Shown in pieces: positions 24,523 through 32,701 of a stretch of 64,000 nt of DNA. The translations under genes were made by a program, and so were the position numbers. The notes under the pieces are model-generated. The model was not told where the DNA came from. It was given only the letters and a program-made list of their open reading frames with translations, and searched no databases. The stretch's first letter is position 1, and each line of letters opens with the position of its first letter. Origin of the DNA: Gemmatimonadota bacterium (lineage in GTDB: Bacteria; Gemmatimonadota; Gemmatimonadetes; Longimicrobiales; Gaopeijiaceae); the NCBI GenBank assembly GCA_028874905.1, contig JAPPGZ010000092.1, positions 111,452-175,451 of the forward strand, read 5' to 3'.

Positions 24523-25913
24523 CAGCGGCTGTCGGTGCCGTCGTTGCCGTTGCGGCTGCTGTCGTCTTCGCTGTCGGTCGCGAGCTTGGCTTCCCGCTCC
24601 TCGACCAGCTTCTGGTAGCCTTCCTCGGTCAGGTGCGTGACGGCGATCCACGCGTGCGACATCTCGTCCATCGTGCGCGAGCCGCGCGCATACCAGATCT
24701 CGGGGTCCGGCGTGAGTTCGTTCTCGGCGGTGTTGTCGTACCATCCGGTCAGCACGACCACGGTGCCCGTCGGAAGGAGCGGCGCGACGTCGTCCTCGTA
24801 GATGTAGCTGTGGTGCCAGCGGGCGTCGAAGTCCGTGACCATGCTGATCAACTCGATATCGCCATCGGGGTACACCGCCTGTATCGACATCGCATGGAGG
24901 TGCACGTGGCCGTGCGGCTGGTAGCTGTCGATGCGCACCGGGTGGTCCCACCGGTGAAAGCCCTGGGTCATCGCGGTCCCGCCGGGCGCCAGCGCGATGT
25001 CGCCCCGAAGCGGATAGAGGCGCAGGTCCTGCTGGAACTCCGGCTCATAGCCCTCCTCGTGGAACCAGACGCCCAGCTCCACCTGGTCCCCCGGCACGTC
25101 GTATCCCATGGGGTAGTAGTGGGCGTCCCATTCGATCATGTCGTCCGCCTTCAGGAGCCGCGCGGCATCGCCCGGCACGATCTCGCCGACCTTGCCCATG
25201 GCGTACTCGGACAGGCTCTGGATGCGCCGGTACTGGCCCTCCTCGTTGAGCCGCAGGAGGCGCGGGATCGCGTGATGGACGACCTGCCGGCCGGCCGGGA
25301 AGGACGGACGCGTCTCGAACGCCATCGCCCACTTGTCCTCGTCAAGCCCGGTCGGCATCCGCGGACGCCACCAGGTGTCGCCGCCTTCTGCGGGCACGTC
25401 GAACGGCTTCGACTTGATCACGTGATCGGGCGGGCCAAGGATGTCCTCGAGCTGCCATTTCTGCTCGTTCGGCCACTCGATCGGCGGCGGCAGGTCGGCT
25501 GGGTCCCCCTCGGGCGCTCCGGCGTCCACCCACGCCACGACGGTCTCGATCTCCTCGTCGGTCAGCCGCCAGTCGTCCTTGATTTCCTGGATTCCGACCC
25601 CTGTGTCGAGGTGGTACGGAGGCATGAGGCGCTTCGAGACGAGATCTCGCGCACGCGATGCATAGCGGCGTACCTCCTGGTACGTCATGAGCGACATGGG
25701 ACCCACGGACGCCGGCCGGTGGCAGATCTCGCAGTTGGCCTGGAGGATGGGGGCGATATCCTTCGAGAAGGTCACCCCGTTCCCGTGCGCACGGCCGTTG
25801 GCCGCGGATTGCTGTGCGGCGACGGGAAGGGCGGTCAAGGTCGCCGCGATGGCCAGGGCCAGGACGGCCGGGGGGGTTGACATGCGGCCGGGTCGGACGT
25901 GCTGGCTGCGCAT
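24522..25913 (-). CDS. c-heme plus copper type II monooxygenase-like protein (cassette A)
   Basis: 463 residues from ATG 25913, chosen because AAGGAGG lies 8 bases upstream; the signal peptide ends VAAQQ. One c-type heme site CEICH (61-65) is followed by a small cytochrome domain (LMTYQEVRRYASRARDLV...MPPYHLD). The C-terminal 300 residues show a pattern like peptidylglycine/dopamine monooxygenases: VVHHAIPRLLRL, HGHVHLHAMSI, and GTVVVLTGWYDNTAENELTP. Copper ligation by these His residues is inferred, not shown. Expected location is the periplasm. A related gene is at 42208-43773. Confidence 0.75.
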   Translation of the reverse strand: MRSQHVRPGRMSTPPAVLALAIAATLTALPVAAQQSAANGRAHGNGVTFSKDIAPILQANCEICHRPASVGPMSLMTYQEVRRYASRARDLVSKRLMPPYHLDTGVGIQEIKDDWRLTDEEIETVVAWVDAGAPEGDPADLPPPIEWPNEQKWQLEDILGPPDHVIKSKPFDVPAEGGDTWWRPRMPTGLDEDKWAMAFETRPSFPAGRQVVHHAIPRLLRLNEEGQYRRIQSLSEYAMGKVGEIVPGDAARLLKADDMIEWDAHYYPMGYDVPGDQVELGVWFHEEGYEPEFQQDLRLYPLRGDIALAPGGTAMTQGFHRWDHPVRIDSYQPHGHVHLHAMSIQAVYPDGDIELISMVTDFDARWHHSYIYEDDVAPLLPTGTVVVLTGWYDNTAENELTPDPEIWYARGSRTMDEMSHAWIAVTHLTEEGYQKLVEEREAKLATDSEDDSSRNGNDGTDSR

Positions 25914-25942
25914 GGGCAGGGCCTCCTTCAAGAGCGATCGCG

Positions 25943-25986
25943 CGGAGCCGCCCCGTTTCCCGCGCGCCACGCACGGCGCGGCTCCG
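25943..25986 (-). promoter_or_regulatory. leader inverted repeat upstream of cassette A
   Basis: CGGAGCCGC (25943-25951) and GCGGCTCCG (25978-25986) form a perfect 9-bp stem with a 26-base loop between the CapA-like stop and the SD of the heme/monooxygenase gene. It could be the CapA transcript terminator (no T-run) or a leader structure. Confidence 0.45.
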
Positions 25987-26070
25987 ATCCCACCTACAAT
26001 GCGCCCGCGATGGTCGGCAAGGCAAGCGGAGGCTTCGTGGCTTCCCGGCGAAGCCGACCGAAGCCGCGCG

Positions 26071-27489
26071 CTACCGCCGCCACACCCCTACGCCGTCCTC
26101 ATAGCGGATCTCGGTCCCGTACGGCCGTGACAGCGCGGCGAGGTGCTCGATGATCTTGCGGCCCAGCTCCTCCGGTGCGATCCGAGGGGTGCCCCGGCGG
26201 CCGCGCGGTGCCTTCCAGCTCAGCTCGATCGGGTGGAAGACGATCTCGACGACCTCGTCGCCCTCGAACGTGGCCACGGGAACAACGCTCTCGTACCACT
26301 CGGCGCCCGTCGGGAACCCCGTGGTGGGGTTGCCGTCCTCGTCCACCCGGAATCGCGTGTCGTAGATCTCCGACGCGAGCCGGTCGAGCGGGATGCCGTA
26401 GCGGTCGCGCTGGTCCGACGGCATCGGGTCGATCGTCTCGTTCTGGAAGATGAAGTTGGCGAGCGAGTAGAAGATCGGGCGCCCGTTGTAGATCTCGACC
26501 GCGCGGAGCTGGTGCGGCCCGTGGATGACGAACGTGTTTGCGCCCGCGTCGATCGCCTGCCGCGCGAACTCTTCCATCCACGGCGGTGGCACCTGTGACG
26601 CGTTGCCCGGCTCGTGCGAGTGGCTGTTGACGACCACGTAGTCGGCCTGGTCGGTGGCGTTGCGCACCTCGTGCAGAACACGCTCCCGGTCCACATCGTT
26701 CAGCGACACGATGCTGCGGTCCTCGTCCCCTGGATGCACGGTCGAGCCGAAAACCCGCACGGGCCCGTCCTCGTCGTCCGAGAGATCGCGGCCCTGCCTG
26801 CGCGCGACATCCCGCAGCGCGGCCATCGTCTCGGGGGACCCCTCGTGGCGGGTGCTCAGGCGCAGCGGGTTCAGTCCCGGCCGTCCCTGCACGGTGGGTC
26901 CGGCCCTTCCCGCGCGCGACATGGGCGTGAACGTGGACGCCATCCCGATCAGCGCGATCCGTCCCTTCGGCGTCTCCAGGTACCCGGGACGGCTGGCCCA
27001 CCCCAGGTTCTCGCCCGTCCCGGAATGGATGAGCCCCCACTCGTCCAGCAGCCGGTTCGTGAGCCGCATCCCCTCGACGCCGTAGTCTGTGGTGTGGTTG
27101 TTGGCGTTGTTGAAGAGGTCGAAGCCCATGTCGACCAGATCCCGAAGCGTCTCGGGCGATCCGACCTCGTAATTGCCCCCGTTCTCCGCCGCCGGCCAGC
27201 CCGTGAACTCCTGCAGCCGGAACACCGACTGCTCCAGGTTCATGAACGCCGCGTCGGCCGCGCGAATGATGTTGGCGAGTTCATGGAAGCCTTGGTCCCC
27301 CGGATGATCGAACGGCGCCGTCCGCCGGTTCATGATCACGTCCCCCACCGCTGCGAGGGTCCAGCGAGTGTCGGGTTGGATGGGCGAGCGCGACTGCGCG
27401 TGGGCGTTCTGCTGCGCCGGCGGGCCGAGCATGGATGCGGCGACGAGGAGAAGGGTCGGGGAGACGAACCTGGACGGGCGGCGGCGCAT
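26071..27489 (-). CDS. CapA-family (poly-gamma-glutamate synthesis-like) metallophosphatase
   Basis: 472 residues from ATG 27489, with AAGGAGGATCCC before it; signal peptide ends QNAHAQ. PGA_cap-type motifs: LAAVGDVIMNRR, FMNLEQSVF, FNNANNHTTDYGVEGM, VVNSHSHEPGN, NTFVIHGPHQLRAVEIYNGRPIFYSLANFIFQ. These define the calcineurin-like fold of CapA proteins. No capB or capC neighbour exists, so a poly-glutamate role is not supported; a generic secreted phosphoesterase is more cautious. It is divergent from the TolB/TPR gene. Confidence 0.88.
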   Translation of the reverse strand: MRRRPSRFVSPTLLLVAASMLGPPAQQNAHAQSRSPIQPDTRWTLAAVGDVIMNRRTAPFDHPGDQGFHELANIIRAADAAFMNLEQSVFRLQEFTGWPAAENGGNYEVGSPETLRDLVDMGFDLFNNANNHTTDYGVEGMRLTNRLLDEWGLIHSGTGENLGWASRPGYLETPKGRIALIGMASTFTPMSRAGRAGPTVQGRPGLNPLRLSTRHEGSPETMAALRDVARRQGRDLSDDEDGPVRVFGSTVHPGDEDRSIVSLNDVDRERVLHEVRNATDQADYVVVNSHSHEPGNASQVPPPWMEEFARQAIDAGANTFVIHGPHQLRAVEIYNGRPIFYSLANFIFQNETIDPMPSDQRDRYGIPLDRLASEIYDTRFRVDEDGNPTTGFPTGAEWYESVVPVATFEGDEVVEIVFHPIELSWKAPRGRRGTPRIAPEELGRKIIEHLAALSRPYGTEIRYEDGVGVWRR

Positions 27490-27540
27490 GGGATCCTCCT
27501 TGGGGCACGTGCTAAGATCCTTGCTAATCGCTGGGGTCGG

Positions 27541-27641
27541 TTCGCGAATGGCAAGTGCAACCCTGTTCGCACTAGCGAAACCCAACCCTCGGGGGTCCCA
27601 TAATGGGACGGCGGTGTGCATAATGCGTTGTGCACAATGCG
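27541..27641. promoter_or_regulatory. palindrome-rich divergent intergenic region
   Basis: The gap between the CapA-like and TolB/TPR starts contains TTCGCGAA (27541-27548), TTCGC-ACTA-GCGAA (27566-27579), the perfect 15-mer GTCCCATAATGGGAC (27595-27609), and an imperfect tandem repeat GTGCATAATGCG / GTGCACAATGCG (27616-27627, 27630-27641). Such density suggests several regulator sites serving two divergent promoters. Confidence 0.5.
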
Positions 27642-27675
27642 GTGGTGGCTGGCCATGACTGGACGGGATCGAAAG

Positions 27676-29559
27676 ATGAAGCCAAAGCAGGGGCTGGGTG
27701 CCTTCTGGCGGGAGCTGCGCCGAAGGCACGTCGTGCGCGCGGGCGGCGTGTACGTGGCGGCGGCGTTCGTGGTGCTGCAGCTCGGCGAGATCGTGCTTCC
27801 GGCCTTCAACGCGCCGGACTGGGTGCTGCAGTCCCTGGTGGTGGCGGCCTTCCTGGGCCTGCCGGTCGTGCTTGCCTTCGCCTGGGTCTACGACCTCACC
27901 CCGGAAGGATTGGCGAAGACGCGCCAGTCCCCGGGCGGCGTGAAAGTCACCATGGCGCCGCGTCTGGCGCTGCTGGTCGTGACCTCGATCTCGGTCGCGC
28001 TGGGGTTGGTGTGGTTCCAGCGGAGTGCGGCGACGGGGGACGCGAGCGCCGGAACCGACGCCGCGCCAGCCGCGGCCGTGCGGTTCGCGAGCCTGGACCC
28101 GGATGCGCCCATAACAGCCATCGCGGTCCTTCCCCTGGCGGACTTCGCGGAGGGGGACGACCTCTTCGCGCGCCAGCTCCACGAGGAGATCATCACACAA
28201 CTCAGTCTCATCACAAGCCTTCGGATCGTATCGCGGACTTCGGTGGAGCGGTATGCCGATTCCGACATGCTGCTGCCCGAAATCGCGGCGGAACTGGGGG
28301 TGCAGGCCGTCGTCACGGGTTCGGTGGCCATGACGTCCGAGAGCGACAGCGTGCGGATTACCCTGCAGCTTCTGCACGCAGCGACCGACACGCACATGCT
28401 GTCGCGCACCTTCCAGCGCGAGATGAAGGACATTCTGCGATTGCAGACCGAGGTCGCAGTCGAGATCGCCACCACGGTGCAGGGGGAACTGGGCGAACAG
28501 CTAATCGACGAGGTGGAGCAGGTAGCTGAGGTGGATCCGGAGGCCTACCGGGCGTTTCTGCAGGGAAAGAGCGAGTTGGAGCAGCGGACACCCGGGGGGC
28601 TGCAGGCGGCCCTGGCCTCCTTCGACCGATCGGCGGCGCTGGATCCGAGCTTCTCGCTGCCCGTGGCATGGAGGGCGGGCGTACGCTTGATGCAGTTCCC
28701 GAACCGCGACTCGGTGCCGCCCGAGCTTCTGGCGCAGGTGTTGGAGGATGTGCGGCGGGCCGAGGCTCTGGGGGGTGCGGAGGACGAGGTGGCGGCGGCG
28801 AGGGTCGTGCTGTTCGACCAGATTGGCGCGGGCTTCGCGGGCGTGAACGCGGAGGTGGTTGAGGGGGTGGAGGCGACGGCGGAAGTGGCTCGCTTCGTTG
28901 AGGCAGCAGGAGATTCGCTCCGGCGGCGGTATCTGCTGGAATCAACCCGATTCGGGCGCCGGCTCGGACGGGGCTCTCCCGTTGTCGAGGGTCACCGTCT
29001 GCTCAATGAAGGCCGGTATGACAGCGCGGCCGTTGTGTTCACGGCAATCGTGGAGGCTGATCCAAACGTCGCTCCGGCCTGGTCCGGGCTCGAGGAAGCA
29101 CACCTGTTGCAGGGCAACCATGCGGGTGCGGTCGGGGTCCGGGAGCAACGGATTCTTGCCACCCAGGGTGAAACGCCCGACGCAGCGGCCTCTATCGAGG
29201 CGCTACATGAGACGTTCGAGGAAGACGATCCGGCGAGCTACTGGCGGTGGCGGCAGGAACACAATGAGGGCCTTGTGGCGCGCGGCGAACGCGTGTCGGA
29301 TGTGGAGATGGCGGCCACGGCCCTCGGTCTGGGTGACCACGGCGCGGCCCTGGCACACCTCGAAGCTGCCGTCCGGAATCGCGATCCGGCGCTGGTATCT
29401 CTGATGACCAGCTCGATGTGGGATCCCCTGCGCAGCGACCCGCGCTTCACGGACATCGTCCGGCGTGCGCGTGAGTTGTGGCGACGAGGTGGAGGGCCCC
29501 GCGCCGGTGAGGGAGCGCCGGACAGACCGAACACGCCGGGCAGGCCGCCTCCGCGGTGA
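27676..29559 (+). CDS. TolB-like / TPR membrane-anchored signalling protein
   Basis: About 627 residues from MKPKQGLG (27676; ATG 27655 is also possible). WRELRRRHVVRAGGVYVAAAFVVLQL is the typical start of proteins with two N-terminal transmembrane helices and a TolB-like domain. A third helix (APRLALLVVTSISVALGLVWF) leads to ITAIAVLPLADFAEGDDLFARQLHEEIITQLS...LGVQAVVTGSVAMTSESDSVRITLQLL, the domain usually found beside adenylate cyclase or protein kinase modules. The C-terminal half has TPR-like repeats (DPEAYRAFLQGKSELEQRT, EGHRLLNEGRYDSAAVVFTAI). No catalytic domain is present. Its role is probably protein-protein sensing. Confidence 0.85.
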   Translation: MKPKQGLGAFWRELRRRHVVRAGGVYVAAAFVVLQLGEIVLPAFNAPDWVLQSLVVAAFLGLPVVLAFAWVYDLTPEGLAKTRQSPGGVKVTMAPRLALLVVTSISVALGLVWFQRSAATGDASAGTDAAPAAAVRFASLDPDAPITAIAVLPLADFAEGDDLFARQLHEEIITQLSLITSLRIVSRTSVERYADSDMLLPEIAAELGVQAVVTGSVAMTSESDSVRITLQLLHAATDTHMLSRTFQREMKDILRLQTEVAVEIATTVQGELGEQLIDEVEQVAEVDPEAYRAFLQGKSELEQRTPGGLQAALASFDRSAALDPSFSLPVAWRAGVRLMQFPNRDSVPPELLAQVLEDVRRAEALGGAEDEVAAARVVLFDQIGAGFAGVNAEVVEGVEATAEVARFVEAAGDSLRRRYLLESTRFGRRLGRGSPVVEGHRLLNEGRYDSAAVVFTAIVEADPNVAPAWSGLEEAHLLQGNHAGAVGVREQRILATQGETPDAAASIEALHETFEEDDPASYWRWRQEHNEGLVARGERVSDVEMAATALGLGDHGAALAHLEAAVRNRDPALVSLMTSSMWDPLRSDPRFTDIVRRARELWRRGGGPRAGEGAPDRPNTPGRPPPR

Positions 29560-29625
29560 GTTCCGGCCGGTCGCATCGCAGGGCCAACACGACCAGGCCG
29601 CGGTGTCCAGGAGGGCTGCTCCGGA

Positions 29626-30927
29626 TCACAGCCCGCCGCCGGAACTGTCCCTGATCCGCACCCTTGCGCCGCCGCTCGGCTTCGCGGCGAACATCTCTTC
29701 GCGACTCGGCGGCCGGCTCAGGCGCGGGCCGTAGAAGCGTTCGGACAGGGCGTCCATGACAGGCCCCATGGTCGGAGCATCACACAGAGCCACCGCGCAC
29801 CCACCGAAGCCGGCCCCCGTAAGGCGGGCCCCCGCCGCCCCCGCCTCCAATGCGACCGTGACAATCTCGTCCAGTTCCGACGTGCTCACTGCGTAGTCGT
29901 CCCGGAGACTCTCGTGCGACCGCACCATGAGATCGCCGAATCCGCGCATGTCGGCTTCGCGCATTGCCACCTCGGCGAGCGCTACCCGTCGTCCCTCCGT
30001 CACGACGTGCCGGAAGCGGCGAAACAGCGCAGGGGGGAGGATTCGGCGGGTTCGCTCGAGCAGACCGTCCACGTCGCCGTCGGCGATGAGGTCGCGGTAG
30101 CTGACCGGCGCAACACCCGGACGGTCCCGTTCAGCCGTCACCGACGCGTCGTTGGCGAAGACGCTGCCCAGCACCGCCAGCGCCTCCCGGCATTGCCCTG
30201 CCCGCTCGTTGTACGCGTCGCGGGCGCCTCTTGATTTCTCCGCGCGCACCAGAGACGAGGCCACTACCCACCGCCACCCCTCCGGCACGGCCACCGGCGT
30301 CACGCGCAACGGCTCGAAGTCGATCCGGAGCGCATGCCCCTCGGCTCCGTGGAGACACGCCGCCTGGTCCATCCCTCCTCCTTCGAGCCCCACGAACCGC
30401 TCGGCGCGGGCCATCAGAGTTGCGAGTTCCAGCCGGGAGATGGGGGCGACAGGCGAGCGGGGCGACAGGGCGGGCTCAGGTTGCGCGCGGGTGGACGAAG
30501 CGGGACCGCCGGTGGTCTCCGAGGCACCGGCCACCTCCACCCCATTCGCCTTCAGCAACGCCAGCGCAGACGCCACTACCAGCGCGGACGAGGACGACAG
30601 CCCGGATGCGATCGGCACGTCGCCCGTCACGGTGCCCTCGATGCCCTGCTTCAGTGGCACACCATGCTCCAGCAGCCCGTTGGCCGCCGCCCGCACGTAG
30701 TTCGACCAGTGCCCCTGGTCCGCTGCCTCGATGGGACGTTTCAGCTGAAACGCGAAGGTGTCCAAACGCGCGAGGGGGCTGTCCAGCCGCACCACTGGAC
30801 CGTCCGCCACCGCGAACTCGATGCGCACGTCCCGGTCCAGCGCCATCGGCAACACCGGCAGGCCGTTGTAGTCGGTGTGCTCGCCGATCAGGTTGACGCG
30901 GCCGGGCGCGATGGCCAGCCAGTTCAA
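29626..30927 (-). CDS. galK: galactokinase (GHMP kinase)
   Basis: 433 residues if started at TTG 30927, which overlaps the symporter stop (TTGA); the track's longer N-terminus lies inside the symporter gene. Galactokinase signature APGRVNLIGEHTDYNG at residues 8-22, ATP loop PIASGLSSSSALVVASALALL, and C-terminal LTGAGFGGCAVAL. It phosphorylates galactose or a close sugar at C1. Encoded after a sugar nucleotidyltransferase and an SSS transporter, which together would import, phosphorylate and activate a sugar. It holds a perfect copy of the 16-bp palindrome. Confidence 0.9.
   Translation of the reverse strand: MNWLAIAPGRVNLIGEHTDYNGLPVLPMALDRDVRIEFAVADGPVVRLDSPLARLDTFAFQLKRPIEAADQGHWSNYVRAAANGLLEHGVPLKQGIEGTVTGDVPIASGLSSSSALVVASALALLKANGVEVAGASETTGGPASSTRAQPEPALSPRSPVAPISRLELATLMARAERFVGLEGGGMDQAACLHGAEGHALRIDFEPLRVTPVAVPEGWRWVVASSLVRAEKSRGARDAYNERAGQCREALAVLGSVFANDASVTAERDRPGVAPVSYRDLIADGDVDGLLERTRRILPPALFRRFRHVVTEGRRVALAEVAMREADMRGFGDLMVRSHESLRDDYAVSTSELDEIVTVALEAGAAGARLTGAGFGGCAVALCDAPTMGPVMDALSERFYGPRLSRPPSREEMFAAKPSGGARVRIRDSSGGGL
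30737..30752. repeat. palindrome copy 2 (CGTTTCAGCTGAAACG)
   Basis: Perfect 16-bp palindrome inside galK, encoding FQLKR on the coding strand in the same frame as in the amidase and soxB. Confidence 0.85.
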
Positions 30928-32696
30928 TCCGAGAAGCCGAGTCTGGGCAATAGCCGGAAGAGCCACACTCCCGCCCCCGCCGAGACCGCCAGCGCGGCCA
31001 CCCCCGCGAGCCCCTGCCCGTAAAGCAGGTACCCCGTCGCGAAGAGTGCCGCGTAGACCAGCACGCACCCGAGGAACCAGGCCAGGAACGCAGCGGTGAT
31101 CGATTCGGCGTCACGCGGACCGGTTCCCACGTCTACAACTCGCCGCCACCCCTTGCCGAGCGGCTGGATCCTGTCGTAGAAGCGCTGCAGGGTTCCCCGG
31201 GGCGCGGGCGGTGTCACGAGAGTCACCGCGAGCCACCCCACGGTGGTGATCGCCACGCCGATGACCAGCTGCTGCCAGCCGGTAAGCGGCGCGAAGCCCA
31301 GCGCCCCGTGCACCCACGCGAAATAGATGGCGACGAGGAACGAGATCGTCATCCCGGCGAGTTCGCTCCAGACGTTCACGCGGTACCAGAACCAGCGCAG
31401 CAGGAAGATGAGCCCGGTCCCGGCGCCGATCTGGAGCAGGATCTGGAAGCCCTGGCCCGCGGTGTCCAGTTGGAGAGCGATGAAGGCGCCGAGCACCATC
31501 AGTCCGACCGTCGACAGTCGACCCACCGCCACCAGCCGCCGCTGGCTCGCTCCCGGGTTCACGAAGCGCCGGTAGAAGTCGCTCACCACGTACGACGAAC
31601 CCCAGTTGAGCTGCGTGCTGATCGTCGACATGTACGCCGCCGCCAATGACGCGACCACCAGACCCAGCAGGCCCGCCGGCAGGAAGACGAGCATCGCGGG
31701 GTAGGCGAGGTCGTTGCCGACCAGAGAGGGGTCGAGGTCGGGGAAGCGGGTCTGGATGTCGGCCAGCTCCGGGTAGATGACCATCGAGCAGAGCGCCACG
31801 ATGATCCACGGCCAGGGCCGCAGCCCGTAGTGGGCGACGTTGAACCACAGCGTGGCCTTCATCGATTCCTTCTCGTTCCTGGCGGCCAGCATCCGCTGTG
31901 CCACATAGCCGCCGCCGCCGGGCTCGGAGCCCGGGTACCACGCGCTCCACCACTGTACCGCGATCGGGATGATGAAGATCCCGGCTGCAACACTCCAGTT
32001 CGAGAAGTCGGGGAGGAACCGCATCGCCGAACGCAGCTCGGGGTTGGCGACGAGCCCTGCCAGGCCGCCGACCTCGGGCTGTGCGAGCGCGAAGTATGCG
32101 GCGGCGACCGATCCAACCATTGCCACGACGAACAGGACGAGATCCGTGACGACCACACCCCAGAGCCCCGAGGTGGCCGAGTAGAGCATAGTCACGGACC
32201 CCGCGATCAGCACGGTCGTGAGCGGGTCCAGCCCGAGCAGGACACCGCCGATCTTGGTCGCGGCGAGCGTGACGGTCGCGATGATCATCACGTTGTAGAA
32301 GACGCCCAGGTACAGCGCGCGGAAGCCCCGCAGGAAGGCGGCGGGACGCCCCGAATAGCGCAGCTCGTAGAACTCGATGTCGGTGAGCGCGCCCGACCGC
32401 CGCCAGAGCTTCGCGTAGAAGAAAACGGTGCACATCCCGGTGATGAGGAAGGCCCACCAGGACCAGTTCTGCGCGACTCCCCCGGTGCGCACGAAGTCGG
32501 CGACCAGGTTGGGCGTGTCGGTCGAGAAGGTCGTCGCAACCATGGACGTGCCCAGCAGCCACCAGGGCAGCTTGCGCCCCGACAGGAAGAACTCGTCGGC
32601 GCCCTTGCCTGCGCGCCGCGCGAAGTAGAGGCCGATCGCGAGAGCCGTCAGCCCGTACAGCGCGATGACGATCCAGTCGAGGGGGGCAAGTTGCAT
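30924..32696 (-). CDS. sodium:solute symporter (SSS family)
   Basis: 590 residues from MQLAPLDW (32696), about 13-14 membrane helices. SSS features: ADEFFLSGRKLPWWLLGTSMVATTFSTDTPN near residue 40, a central VVTDLVLFVVAMVGSVAAAYFAL, and SLAAAYMSTISTQLNWGSSYVVSDFYRRFVNP, the conserved segment near the sodium site. The C-terminus includes a cytoplasmic stretch (YDRIQPLGKGWRRVVDVGTG) and two further helices. Probably imports the sugar handled by the adjoining kinase and nucleotidyltransferase. Confidence 0.92.
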   Translation of the reverse strand: MQLAPLDWIVIALYGLTALAIGLYFARRAGKGADEFFLSGRKLPWWLLGTSMVATTFSTDTPNLVADFVRTGGVAQNWSWWAFLITGMCTVFFYAKLWRRSGALTDIEFYELRYSGRPAAFLRGFRALYLGVFYNVMIIATVTLAATKIGGVLLGLDPLTTVLIAGSVTMLYSATSGLWGVVVTDLVLFVVAMVGSVAAAYFALAQPEVGGLAGLVANPELRSAMRFLPDFSNWSVAAGIFIIPIAVQWWSAWYPGSEPGGGGYVAQRMLAARNEKESMKATLWFNVAHYGLRPWPWIIVALCSMVIYPELADIQTRFPDLDPSLVGNDLAYPAMLVFLPAGLLGLVVASLAAAYMSTISTQLNWGSSYVVSDFYRRFVNPGASQRRLVAVGRLSTVGLMVLGAFIALQLDTAGQGFQILLQIGAGTGLIFLLRWFWYRVNVWSELAGMTISFLVAIYFAWVHGALGFAPLTGWQQLVIGVAITTVGWLAVTLVTPPAPRGTLQRFYDRIQPLGKGWRRVVDVGTGPRDAESITAAFLAWFLGCVLVYAALFATGYLLYGQGLAGVAALAVSAGAGVWLFRLLPRLGFSD

Positions 32697-32701
32697 TGGC
32701 T

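Noticed and set aside
27490-28395. N-terminal extension of the CapA-like ORF
   Set aside because: Antisense to the TolB/TPR gene; a strong SD and signal peptide mark the start at 27489.
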